Positions 47,029 through 54,261 of a stretch of DNA of 64,000 nucleotides are shown in pieces (the stretch's first letter is position 1; each line of letters starts with the position of its first letter). Origin of the DNA: Paenibacillus sp. J31TS4. GTDB taxonomy: Bacteria; Bacillota; Bacilli; Paenibacillales; NBRC-103111. Position numbers and translations under genes: made by a program. The notes beneath the pieces were generated by a model. That model ran no database searches. It saw only the letters and a list, made by a program, of their open reading frames with translations, and was not told the origin of the DNA. The stretch lies in the NCBI RefSeq assembly GCF_018403265.1, contig NZ_BOSI01000002.1, positions 806,001-870,000 on the forward strand, in the 5' to 3' direction.

Positions 47029-47550
47029 CTAGTCCTTTTCCCAGGGCATTTTGGTGCCGAGGGATTCGGCCAAAGATTTGCTGACGACTCTCCGCTGCCG
47101 CCGCGCTTCGGCGCGGGCGGGAGCTCCCTCGTGCAGCAGCCGTTCCTCCGGGGTCTCCGGGAACACCTTGGGCACCTCGACCGGCCGGCCGTCATCGCCC
47201 AGCGCGACGTAGGTCAGGAACGATGTGGCGCATACTATGCGTTCTCCCGTGTGGAGATCCTCGCTAACGACCCGGATGAACACTTCCATAGAGGTCGTTC
47301 TCGTCCAGGTCACCACCGCCACGAGGGTGACCTCGTGGTCGACCTTGATCGGATGCAGGAAATCAATGGAGTCGGTGGACGCCGTTACGACCGGCCTGCG
47401 CGAATGCCGCATGGCGGCGCGTGCCCCCACATCGTCGATATAAGCCATTAGATTGCCGCCGAAGAGGGTGTTGTGATTGTTTGTATCGGGCGGCAGCACG
47501 TAGCTGGATTTGATGGAGCGGGTCGAGCCGATCGGTTTGGCAGTAGTCAT
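47029..47550 (-). CDS. ykhA: Acyl-CoA thioesterase, hotdog fold (YkhA-like)
   Basis: This 173-residue cytoplasmic hydrolase of acyl-CoA thioesters has the signature DTNNHNTLFGGNLMAYID near residue 22, with the conserved Asn and Gly residues of the YkhA/YciA group, then TASTDSIDFLHPI. Its length matches Bacillus YkhA. AAGAGGAGGGTATCCCC precedes the ATG. The substrate chain length is not readable. It is a single gene with its own terminator, on the same strand as the DinB-like gene upstream. Confidence 0.92.
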   Translation of the reverse strand: MTTAKPIGSTRSIKSSYVLPPDTNNHNTLFGGNLMAYIDDVGARAAMRHSRRPVVTASTDSIDFLHPIKVDHEVTLVAVVTWTRTTSMEVFIRVVSEDLHTGERIVCATSFLTYVALGDDGRPVEVPKVFPETPEERLLHEGAPARAEARRQRRVVSKSLAESLGTKMPWEKD

Positions 47551-47613
47551 GGGGATACCCTCCTCTTGGATGTAGAGCCTTTGCTGCGGTCCGGCGGGAC
47601 AAGTGCGCCGTGG

Positions 47614-48129
47614 TCAGGGCCTGCGGCGGGGAATGCTCAGCGATTCGAACCCTTCCGCCTTGCGCTGCTTGGCTATGTACACGATCTGTCCGACATGGTA
47701 GCTGTAATGCGAGATCTGACGCAGGATGGCTTTTACGACCGAATGAGGCTCCTGTCGAATCGTTACGGTGCGCATCAGATCCTCCTCGGTTAGCTCGGAG
47801 AGAGTACGGAAGACGACCTCCCAGCCTTCCTCCCACCAGGCGAGGACCGTCTCGGCCGATTCTTCGCCGCCCGCGAATTCCTCGTCGCGCTGCCGGTCCG
47901 GCTTTTCGCCGTCCGAGGTGAGGAAGTCCGTCCAGCGGGACAGCATGTTCCCCCGCAGATGCTTGACGATGACAGCGATGCTGTTGCTTTCGCTGTTAGG
48001 CGTCCAGTGAAGATCAGACGCATTGTCCAGCTGGGCCATCGCTTTGTCTCCGAGCTTTTTGTAGCTGCGGAACGTTTCGATCGCTTCCTTCAAAAATACG
48101 TTTCCCGTACTTGCTGCTGGCCATTCCAT
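47614..48129 (-). CDS. DinB-like four-helix protein (DUF1572)
   Basis: This 171-residue protein belongs to the DUF1572 branch of the DinB/YfiT metal-binding four-helix superfamily. Characteristic segments are HWTPNSESNSIAVIVKHL, NMLSRWTDFLTSDGEKP and QISHYSYHVGQIVYIA, whose histidines are the likely metal ligands. The ATG at 48129 follows AAAGGTGGAGAAACCA; the GTG at 48141 lies inside that ribosome-binding site. Some superfamily members are thiol transferases. The role here is unknown. Confidence 0.88.
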   Translation of the reverse strand: MEWPAASTGNVFLKEAIETFRSYKKLGDKAMAQLDNASDLHWTPNSESNSIAVIVKHLRGNMLSRWTDFLTSDGEKPDRQRDEEFAGGEESAETVLAWWEEGWEVVFRTLSELTEEDLMRTVTIRQEPHSVVKAILRQISHYSYHVGQIVYIAKQRKAEGFESLSIPRRRP

Positions 48130-48375
48130 TGGTTTCTCCACCTTTCGCTACCAGTTTGCTTTCTTCATTATTTTACCATAGCGAGCCGTAGGGGAAACAG
48201 TTTAGCCGAGCTGGGAGAAACCGACGCTTGCGCGGCTTTGGACGATATGGAACAATAGAACAGTCGGTTTTTCAATGGGGACATGCAACTTTTTCGAACG
48301 ATCTGACGTCTTTTTCGTGGGAAGCCCCGCCGAAACGATCCTGCCCGGCAGCCGGTTGGCCTTACTGCCAGCTTG

Positions 48376-48403
48376 TTTACGGCTCTGCTGGGGAGGGTAT
48401 AAT
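48376..48403 (+). promoter_or_regulatory. Promoter of the glycosylation cassette, with hairpin leader
   Basis: TTTACG (48376-48381) and a consensus TATAAT (48398-48403) are 16 bases apart. The 48142-48488 stretch holds no other gene. The leader contains TGCGGCT-CGCC-AGCCGCA (48457-48474), an AAGGAG, and CTGCCGT-ATGA-ACGGCAG (48482-48499). Confidence 0.6.
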
Positions 48404-48488
48404 CTTGGTGAGACTGAGCGCATTTGTGCTATCTACCGCCCGTCGGTAAGTTCGTTTGCGGCTCGCCAGCCGCATAAGGAGCTGCCGT

Positions 48489-48551
48489 ATGAACGGCAGG
48501 GCGCCCGGAAGAGAATGGAGCAGAAGAGGAAGAAGGAGGGAGACCGGATGA
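48489..48551 (+). CDS. Possible 20-codon leader ORF, Arg-rich
   Basis: The ATG at 48489 lies 7 bases after AAGGAG and encodes MNGRAPGREWSRRGRRRETG. Its stop TGA overlaps the ATG of the glycosyltransferase gene (ATGA). The start codon sits in the four-base loop of a perfect 7-bp hairpin, which suggests controlled initiation and translational coupling. Equally it may be chance, because the glycosyltransferase has its own AAGGAGGG. Confidence 0.35.
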   Translation: MNGRAPGREWSRRGRRRETG

Positions 48552-49246
48552 GGCTGTTAGTAATTATCCCCGCCTATAATGAAGAGAAAAGCATAGGCGA
48601 TGTGCTGCGGTCCGTCCATCACCATCATCCGGAGATGGATATTGTCGTCGTCAATGACGGCTCACGGGACCAGACTAGCGCGGTCGCCCGGACTACCGGA
48701 CTCGCGCATGTCATCGACCTGCCGGTCAATGTGGGCATCGGAGGCGCCGTACAGACCGGCTATTTGTATGCCCATCGCCACGGCTACGATGTGGCCATTC
48801 AGCTCGACGCCGACGGCCAGCACGATCCGAGCAATCTGGACAAGATCGTGGACGTCATCCGTCGAGGCGAGGCCGATTGCTGCGTGGGCTCCCGGTTTCT
48901 CGAGAAGACGCCCTACAAGTCTTCCCTCAGCCGACGGGCCGGCATTCAATTCTTCACATATTTGATCCAGCTGGTGACGGGCAAGCGGATTACCGATCCG
49001 ACGTCGGGCTTCCGAGCCGTCAACCGCCAGGTGATCCGGCTGTTCGCCGAATATTATCCGGACGACTATCCGGAGGTCGAAGCGGTGGTGCTGCTGGAGC
49101 GCAAAGGATACCGCGTCAAGGAAGCCTCGGTGCTCATGCATAACCGGGCGGCCGGCAAATCGTCGATCACACCGATCAAGTCGCTGTATTACATGTTTAA
49201 AGTATCGCTTGCGGTGCTGATGACCCGCATCCGGAATGTGAGCTGA
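48548..49246 (+). CDS. GT2 glycosyltransferase, polyprenyl-phosphate sugar synthase type
   Basis: This 232-residue enzyme resembles the DPM1/ArnC group, which transfers a sugar from a nucleotide donor to a polyprenyl phosphate at the inner membrane face. It starts IIPAYNEEKSIGDVL, has VVNDGSRD and the metal-binding QLDADGQHDP, and ends with a hydrophobic segment (SLYYMFKVSLAVLMTRI) rather than full membrane helices. The start at 48548 follows GAAGGAGGGAGACCGG. It is the first structural gene of a four-gene cassette with DUF2304, an SMR-like protein and a GT39-type transferase. Confidence 0.92.
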   Translation: MRLLVIIPAYNEEKSIGDVLRSVHHHHPEMDIVVVNDGSRDQTSAVARTTGLAHVIDLPVNVGIGGAVQTGYLYAHRHGYDVAIQLDADGQHDPSNLDKIVDVIRRGEADCCVGSRFLEKTPYKSSLSRRAGIQFFTYLIQLVTGKRITDPTSGFRAVNRQVIRLFAEYYPDDYPEVEAVVLLERKGYRVKEASVLMHNRAAGKSSITPIKSLYYMFKVSLAVLMTRIRNVS

Positions 49247-49248
49247 CC

Positions 49249-49617
49249 ATGAACATTTATCTGCTTGCCGTTGTTTTCTGTCTGCTGTTTCTGGGGATCA
49301 CGGTCGAATTGATCCGCCGTCAGAAGATGGCGGAGAGGTACGCTATTATTTGGCTGCTGCTCGGGGTGCTGATGCTCGTCTTCAGCGTGTTCCCGAGTCT
49401 GCTGGACCGTGTGTCGGCACTTCTTCATATTTACTACGCGCCTTCCTTCTTGTTTTTTATCGGCCTGACGTTTTCTATGGTGATTATTCTCCACCTGACC
49501 ATCGTCGTCACCCGGCTGAACCGCCAGGTGACCCGGCTAATCCAGGAATTGGCTCTGCTCAAGGCGCAGAACAAAGAGGAGACTTCGGATGATCGCCCTG
49601 CTCATCGTACTGGCTAA
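49249..49617 (+). CDS. DUF2304 membrane protein
   Basis: This 122-residue protein has three hydrophobic helices (about 3-20, 34-52, 64-85), followed by a C-terminal amphipathic helix (RLNRQVTRLIQELALLKAQN) that could be a coiled coil. DUF2304 proteins commonly sit next to GT2 enzymes of the polyprenyl-phosphate type, and may anchor or partner them since this GT2 lacks its own membrane domain. That pairing is inference. It begins two bases after the GT2 stop and overlaps the next gene by 29 bases. Confidence 0.87.
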   Translation: MNIYLLAVVFCLLFLGITVELIRRQKMAERYAIIWLLLGVLMLVFSVFPSLLDRVSALLHIYYAPSFLFFIGLTFSMVIILHLTIVVTRLNRQVTRLIQELALLKAQNKEETSDDRPAHRTG

Positions 49618-49936
49618 TGTCGTCCTGTTGGTGACAGGACAGCTGTTATGGAAGGTTACGCTTAACAAATATCCACTCAAATCGTGGGACAGCATCCTGA
49701 CGATCCTGCTGCAGCCCTCCATGATTGCCGGCTGCGTGCTCTTCGTGCTTGCTACCTTGATCTGGTTCTATGCGCTCAGCCGCTATGACCTGAGCCGCGT
49801 CTATCCGCTTCAGTCAATGGCTTACGTGCTCGGGGCGGTCGGAGGCGTGCTATTCTTCAAGGAAACGATCACGATGACGCAGTGGCTCGGGATGGTGATC
49901 ATACTCGTCGGGGTAGTTGTCTTTGCCAAAGCTTGA
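49589..49936 (+). CDS. Small multidrug-resistance/EamA-like four-helix membrane protein, probable lipid-sugar flippase
   Basis: This 115-residue protein with four membrane helices resembles ArnE/ArnF and other half-size DMT proteins (ALSRYDLSRVYPLQSMAYVL and FFKETITMTQWLGMVIIL are typical). Such proteins are implicated in flipping polyprenyl-phosphate sugars across the membrane. It overlaps the DUF2304 gene and is followed after 17 bases by the GT39-like gene, so the function fits the cassette. Being a single short protein it would act as a homodimer. Confidence 0.85.
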   Translation: MIALLIVLANVVLLVTGQLLWKVTLNKYPLKSWDSILTILLQPSMIAGCVLFVLATLIWFYALSRYDLSRVYPLQSMAYVLGAVGGVLFFKETITMTQWLGMVIILVGVVVFAKA

Positions 49937-49953
49937 ATGGGGGGAGGCAATCG

Positions 49954-51180
49954 TTGAAACGACCTGACACTAGAAGGTCCATCTGGTATACATACGGCAT
50001 ACTCGCTATTTTGCTGCTTGCGCTCGGCCTCCGCTTGTCCTATGTTCTGACGGCCTCGTATCCGCCGCTCGTCTGGGACCAGCTGGAGTATACGAAGCTG
50101 GCGATCCAATGGCTCGAGAAGGGAATCTACGCCTACCGGGATACGGAGCCCAATACGCTCGTCACCCCCGGCTGGCCCGCCATGCTGTACGTCATGTACG
50201 GCCTATTCGGCTACGATCCGCTAGAGCCGGCTCTGATGAAGATCCGTATCTTTCTCTGCTTCTTCAGCCTGATCGCCATTTGGTTTCTCTATAAGCTGGG
50301 CGAGCGCTTGTTTCATCCGGCGACGGGGCTGATCGCCGCCCTGTTCGCCGCCGTCTACCCGTCCTACGTCTGGTCGGCGTCCACCATCCTGACGGAGGTT
50401 CCGTTCCTGTCGTTCTTCCTGGCGCTGCTCTACATGCAAGTGCGCATTATCCAGGAGAATCGCACCCGAGACCACTTTATTATGGGACTTCTGCTTGCGG
50501 CTACGGTGCTGATCCGCCCGAATACGCTGCCGCTAGCGGTGGTGCCCTATCTGTTCCTCTGGGTCCGGCACCGCCGGCTGTTCCTGCGCGAGATAGTGAC
50601 AGGAGCAGGCGCCTTCGCGCTGCTGATGCTGCCCTGGTGGATCCGCAACGCCGTGACGTTCCACGCCTTCATTCCGGTCGCCAAGGGAGAGGCGGGGAAT
50701 CCATTCCTCGGAGGGACGGACCCGTATTTCCGCGGAACGATCGACTGGGACCGGATCGATGAGCACGACCAGTTTAACGAAGGCGTGCGCCGGATCAAGC
50801 AAGGGCTGCGGGACGACCCTTGGCTGTGGATCGGGTGGTTCACGATCGGGAAGTTCAAGGTCTTTTTCCAGACGCTGTGGGTGGGGCCTTACCTGCTCGA
50901 GATGCCGAAGTGGTACGCTTGGGTTCTGAACAAGCTTCACTTCGTGATCGTCTATATCGGGTTCGCTACCATCCCCATTCTGGGATTCTTCCACCGGTCC
51001 TATGCCTATTTGCTTGTGTCGCTGGCTTTGTTCTATAGCGTGCATGCGGTGTTCATTCCCGTCGACCGTTATCTATACGGCATGCTGCCGTTCCTGATGC
51101 TCGCGACCGCCCAGCTGGCGGTCATGACGCTCCGGCTGCTGGGCAGGCTGGCCAAACACCGCCGTGCGGCGCTGTCCTGA
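49954..51180 (+). CDS. GT39/ArnT-like membrane glycosyltransferase
   Basis: This 408-residue, multi-membrane-helix enzyme uses a polyprenyl-phosphate sugar donor on the outer face of the membrane. The first extracellular loop has the acidic catalytic-type motif WDQLEYTKLA, and TPGWPAMLYVMYGLFG follows as in ArnT/PMT-like proteins. It starts with TTG at 49954, behind GGGGGGAGGCAATCG; an upstream extension of the frame overlaps the previous gene and is unlikely. It is the last gene of the cassette. The acceptor (teichoic acid, S-layer or another wall glycopolymer) is unknown. Confidence 0.88.
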   Translation: MKRPDTRRSIWYTYGILAILLLALGLRLSYVLTASYPPLVWDQLEYTKLAIQWLEKGIYAYRDTEPNTLVTPGWPAMLYVMYGLFGYDPLEPALMKIRIFLCFFSLIAIWFLYKLGERLFHPATGLIAALFAAVYPSYVWSASTILTEVPFLSFFLALLYMQVRIIQENRTRDHFIMGLLLAATVLIRPNTLPLAVVPYLFLWVRHRRLFLREIVTGAGAFALLMLPWWIRNAVTFHAFIPVAKGEAGNPFLGGTDPYFRGTIDWDRIDEHDQFNEGVRRIKQGLRDDPWLWIGWFTIGKFKVFFQTLWVGPYLLEMPKWYAWVLNKLHFVIVYIGFATIPILGFFHRSYAYLLVSLALFYSVHAVFIPVDRYLYGMLPFLMLATAQLAVMTLRLLGRLAKHRRAALS

Positions 51181-51195
51181 CGATGACACGCCAAA

Positions 51196-51233
51196 ACACC
51201 CCGGAGAGAAGCCTTCGCTTCTTTCCGGGGTGT
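51196..51233. terminator. Terminator between convergent genes
   Basis: ACACCCCGGA pairs with TCCGGGGTGT, with an inner GAAG/CTTC helix around CTTCG. AAAA precedes and T-rich sequence follows, so both the cassette and the CBS gene can end here. Confidence 0.85.
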
Positions 51234-51261
51234 CTGTTCGTTTGCGCGCTTATGGCGGAAG

Positions 51262-51681
51262 CTATTGATGATGCAGCTCCTTGAAGATCTTGTCCGCGCA
51301 GTACTCGATGATGTCGCTCCGCCGGACGATGCCGATGAAGCGTTCCATGTCGTCGATGACCGGGACGAAATTTTGGATCTTGACCAGACTGATCAAATCC
51401 TCCATATTGGAATCGATGCGGACGGTCCGGTTTTGCAGGCGCAGCGGCACCTCCGCCAGCGTATGGCGATGGGCCGTATCCAGATGTACCCCCCGGTTGT
51501 TCTTCAGAAACCAGAGCAGGTCTCCTTCGGTGACGGTCCCGGCGTACGTGCCGTCCTCGTTCAGGATCGGAACAGCCGTGAACCGGTGGTACTCCATCCG
51601 CTCCAGCGTTTGGCGAAGTGTCGTTTGCATCGTTAAATGAATGACATCCTGCTTGGGCAGCAGGAAAAACGCAATGTTCAT
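51262..51681 (-). CDS. CBS-domain-pair protein
   Basis: This 139-residue cytoplasmic protein consists only of two CBS motifs (a Bateman module). The first contains TAVPILNEDGTYAGTVTEGDLL and the second FVPVIDDMERFIGIVRRSDII. Such modules bind adenine nucleotides (ATP, AMP, c-di-AMP) and regulate a partner. The partner is not evident here. The ATG follows AAAGGAGCCCTCGC on the minus strand. Confidence 0.9.
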   Translation of the reverse strand: MNIAFFLLPKQDVIHLTMQTTLRQTLERMEYHRFTAVPILNEDGTYAGTVTEGDLLWFLKNNRGVHLDTAHRHTLAEVPLRLQNRTVRIDSNMEDLISLVKIQNFVPVIDDMERFIGIVRRSDIIEYCADKIFKELHHQ

Positions 51682-51800
51682 GCGAGGGCTCCTTTATCCA
51701 TTCAATCAGTAGTCCACATCTTATTCTACCAAAAGCCGGGGCTCGAAGATAGCGGCACTTGCCGACCGCCCCGGAATGCGACACCAGGAGGAAAGAAGAC

Positions 51801-52256
51801 ATGATGATCAAACGAGTAAAAACCCAAGAAGAGCTGGACCAGTGCCTGCGCATACGGATGGAGGTGTTCGTGAACGAGCAAAAGGTACCAGCCGATGAGG
51901 AGCTGGACGAATTCGACGTATCCCCGCAAGCGTGCGGCCACATGCTGGCGCTCGCGGACGGGACGGCGTGCGGCACCGCGCGCTGGCGTTTTTACGGGGA
52001 AGAGACCCCGGAGGGACGCACCGTCAAGCTGCAGCGGGTCGCCGTGCTTGCGGATTGGCGGGGCAAGGGAGTGGGACGCGAGCTCATTCTGGCCATGGAG
52101 AAGGAAGCGCGGGAAGCGGGAGCGGCGTTCACGCTGCTGGACGGCCAGTGCCAGGCGGAGCCCTTTTACAAAAAGCTGGGCTACGAGACCATCTCGACCG
52201 AGCCGTTCTACGACGCGGGCATTCTTCATGTCCGAATGAGGAAAAGACTGGGATAG
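51801..52256 (+). CDS. GNAT-family acetyltransferase (YjcF/ElaA-like)
   Basis: This 151-residue protein starts at 51801, behind CCAGGAGGAAAG. The N-terminal pattern RIRMEVFVNEQKVPADEELDEFD is typical of YjcF-like GNATs. The CoA loop is VAVLADWRGKGVGRELI, and QAEPFYKKLGYE is the late GNAT motif. The substrate is unknown. It stands alone on this strand, ahead of the DUF3892 gene. Confidence 0.9.
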   Translation: MMIKRVKTQEELDQCLRIRMEVFVNEQKVPADEELDEFDVSPQACGHMLALADGTACGTARWRFYGEETPEGRTVKLQRVAVLADWRGKGVGRELILAMEKEAREAGAAFTLLDGQCQAEPFYKKLGYETISTEPFYDAGILHVRMRKRLG

Positions 52257-52311
52257 ACCGGCACCACCCCGGGCATGCTAGTCCCGAAGCCATTCGGAAG
52301 GAGGGACAGCG

Positions 52312-52548
52312 ATGCAGCAGGATCAGCGCGAAACCTTCGTCGCCGTGCAGAAGAACGGAGACGGGGACATCCAGTCGTTCCAGACGTCCTCCGGGCGCGT
52401 TCTTTCTTATGAGGAAGCGCTGCAGGAGGTGCACAGCGGACAAATCGCGGGCGTGAACGCCTTCAAGGGACGCGACGGCGAAACCTATATCCGCGGCGAC
52501 GCCGACGGAGACCCGAGCAACAATCTCGACAACTTGCCGACGTTCTAA
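52312..52548 (+). CDS. DUF3892 small protein
   Basis: This 78-residue protein contains the features of DUF3892: FVAVQKNGDGDIQSFQTSSG, then AGVNAFKGRDGETYIRGDAD. It has no signal peptide or membrane segment. GAAGGAGGGACAGCG precedes the ATG. Its function is unknown. A perfect hairpin terminator follows. Confidence 0.87.
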   Translation: MQQDQRETFVAVQKNGDGDIQSFQTSSGRVLSYEEALQEVHSGQIAGVNAFKGRDGETYIRGDADGDPSNNLDNLPTF

Positions 52549-52562
52549 GCACCCATTCATGA

Positions 52563-52596
52563 GAAACAGCCGCCTGCATCAGCAGGCGGCTGTTTC
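52563..52596. terminator. Terminator after the DUF3892 gene
   Basis: GAAACAGCCGCCTGC and its exact complement flank an ATCA loop. It lies between convergent genes and can act on both strands. Confidence 0.85.
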
Positions 52597-52625
52597 GCGT
52601 TGGCAGCGTGCATCCGGCCCTTCCG

Positions 52626-53363
52626 CTAACCGAGAGGGAAGAGGTACGGCTTGCGCTGCTCGATGAACCGCATCTCGGCGGTCTGCCCATCGAATTCGTC
52701 GCGGTTATCGCCGTAGTGCATCAGATAGAGGCGCTCCCGGATGGCGGGCGGCAGGGTGAGGAGCTCGTCCAGCGTCGTATGGACCCGCCCCTTTCCAGTC
52801 AGCTGGCATTCGTGCAGGAACGTCTCGACGCCGCGGGCATGCAGCTCCTTCAGGCGGGCCTCGTCGAAGGTCGTGTCCGAGCTGTAGAACAGCCGGTCGT
52901 TGAACAGCAGCGAATAGCTCGATTTGCCTCGAATATGTACGGTCGGGAGAATCTGCAGCCGCAGGCCGGGCACAATCTCCTGGGCAGGCCCTTCCTCGAT
53001 CTCCGTCACCTCGAAATAATCGTCCAGCGTATTGAGGCCGTCCGCAGGGTTCTCCATGCCGCCCTTCAGCGTATGCTCCCACAGCTTCTGCCGCAGCGTG
53101 GCGGGCACGAACAGGCGGGGCTTGCGGCTGCCCCGGCGGAAGGCGAACTCCTCCAGGCCGCCGACGTGGTCCGCGTGCTGATGGGTCACCACAACCCCGT
53201 CGATGTCTTTGACGTCGACGCCCATCTGATGCAGCGCCCCCATTGCCGTAACACCGCAATCAAGCAGCAGGGTCACGCCGTTCCACCGGATCAGCGCGTT
53301 ATTGTTCGCGTATTTTTTGGCGAAGGCGCCTCCGGTGCCAAGCATGGTCAATTCCAAATCCAT
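52626..53363 (-). CDS. MBL-fold metal hydrolase (RNase Z/phosphodiesterase-like)
   Basis: This 245-residue metallo-beta-lactamase-fold protein has the metal motif THQHADHVGG (about residue 58), further ligands in PTVHIRG and YSSDTTFDE, and the late LMHYGD. LTMLGTGGAF at the start is typical of the RNase Z/ElaC and PqqB-like branch. It is shorter than true RNase Z, and the substrate is unknown. The start is at 53363, behind GAAAGGAGAAG; the frame is open 78 bases further. It is divergent from the Cys-rich small gene. Confidence 0.9.
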   Translation of the reverse strand: MDLELTMLGTGGAFAKKYANNNALIRWNGVTLLLDCGVTAMGALHQMGVDVKDIDGVVVTHQHADHVGGLEEFAFRRGSRKPRLFVPATLRQKLWEHTLKGGMENPADGLNTLDDYFEVTEIEEGPAQEIVPGLRLQILPTVHIRGKSSYSLLFNDRLFYSSDTTFDEARLKELHARGVETFLHECQLTGKGRVHTTLDELLTLPPAIRERLYLMHYGDNRDEFDGQTAEMRFIEQRKPYLFPLG

Positions 53364-53496
53364 CTTTCTTCTCCTTTCCGGCCGTGCGGGCGAGCGCCCG
53401 TTCAAAAATGGCCTCCCGTCCCTGTCGGAACGAGTACGCAACCTCTGGCGTTCACATATCCTATTCTACAACCAGGATGGGACGGGAGGAATGGAG

Positions 53497-53691
53497 ATGG
53501 CTAAAAAAGTTGTCAAAAAAAAGCAACCGGTCAGTGACCGTACGGTTTGGACGCTGCGGCTCGTCACCTCGGACGTCTGCGAGCGCTGCAAGTCGCAGTG
53601 CGCAAGAGGAATCCGCTACATGACCGCCATGCGGGAGCCGGGAGCGGTAGGCCGCGGAGTGCCCTGCATCCTGACCCGGGTAAAAAAATAG
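53497..53691 (+). CDS. Small Cys-rich basic protein, unknown
   Basis: This protein of about 64 residues begins MAKKVVKKKQPVSD. It has CERCKSQC near the middle and a further Cys near the end (VPCILTRVKK), so it could bind zinc. The start is taken at 53497, with GGGAGGAATGGAG upstream; an ATG at 53491 lies only a base after GGAGGA. I know no function. The lysine-rich ends suggest nucleic-acid contact, which is inference. Confidence 0.7.
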   Translation: MAKKVVKKKQPVSDRTVWTLRLVTSDVCERCKSQCARGIRYMTAMREPGAVGRGVPCILTRVKK

Positions 53692-53712
53692 GCGGAAAGT
53701 CCCTCCCCCCTC

Positions 53713-53742
53713 TTGAGAATAGGAACAGATGTTCTGTATACT
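53713..53742 (+). promoter_or_regulatory. Promoter with LexA-type SOS box in its spacer
   Basis: TTGAGA (53713-53718) and TATACT (53737-53742) are 18 bases apart. Between them lies GAACAGATGTTC (53723-53734). This is the core of the Bacillus LexA/DinR box CGAACRNRYGTTYC (12 of 14 consensus positions, only the outermost bases differing). Repressor bound here would block polymerase. The promoter reads into the 115-residue gene at 53843 and then the amidase gene. Confidence 0.75.
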
Positions 53743-53755
53743 ATAGCAAAGAGCG

Positions 53756-53810
53756 TTCTTCTTCCGGTTCCTGAGCGTCCGCTTTGCGTGCAGGGGGACC
53801 GGAAGAAGAA
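53756..53810 (+). repeat. Long hairpin in the leader of the SOS-type unit
   Basis: TTCTTCTTCCGGT (53756-53768) pairs perfectly with ACCGGAAGAAGAA (53798-53810), extended by TCCTG/CAGGG across a bulge. No T tract follows. It lies between the LexA-type promoter and the ribosome-binding site and may regulate read-through, mRNA stability or translation. Confidence 0.65.
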
Positions 53811-53842
53811 AGCCAGTCAAGAGCGGAAAGGGGCGGACGACA

Positions 53843-54190
53843 ATGTCCGAGCTGGAGGGAGAGGTCGCCGAGTATATTACCGCAGCCACGCTCGCCAAGG
53901 TGCTGCGCTGGGATCGGCAGTATGCGGGCATGCTGCCGCTGGGCGCTTACTGGAGCAGGGCATGGCCCCCGCTCCTCGGCCTCGTGGAGCAGGAGTGCCG
54001 GAGTACGCGCCGCCGTCTCGGGGCGCGGGGCTGCCGCATCCTCGCCGAGGACCTCGGGGAGGACAAGTGTGTCCGCGTACGCTACCTGCATGCGGGCATG
54101 GAGAGCACCTGCACGCTGCTGCCGGTGCTGCTCAAGCGCCGGTGCGAAGCGATGCTGACGGGGCTCCTCGTCGGCCGGCAGCAGAGGTAA
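53843..54190 (+). CDS. Unknown 115-residue protein under an SOS-type promoter
   Basis: I do not recognise this protein. It begins MSELEGEVAEYITAATLAK and has LPLGAYWSRAWPPLLGLVEQE, basic segments (RSTRRRLGARGCR, LLKRRCEAML) and several Cys. It has no signal peptide or clear membrane helix. AAAGGGGCGG precedes the ATG. A LexA box and a long hairpin lie upstream, and the amidase gene starts 71 bases downstream on the same strand. A phage-derived regulator or DNA-damage protein is possible. Third-position G/C is like that of real genes around it. Confidence 0.6.
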   Translation: MSELEGEVAEYITAATLAKVLRWDRQYAGMLPLGAYWSRAWPPLLGLVEQECRSTRRRLGARGCRILAEDLGEDKCVRVRYLHAGMESTCTLLPVLLKRRCEAMLTGLLVGRQQR

Positions 54191-54261
54191 GTGTACAAGC
54201 GGGCGCCGCGGCGGCCGCATATGCTGCGGTAGGAAGGATTCTCGGGCAGGAGGGCAGACTC

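Noticed and set aside
48275-48547. A longer N-terminus for the GT2 glycosyltransferase (frame open from 48275)
   Set aside because: The extension contains the promoter, hairpins and Shine-Dalgarno sequences and is not protein-like. The GT2 fold begins at MRLLVIIPAYNEE.
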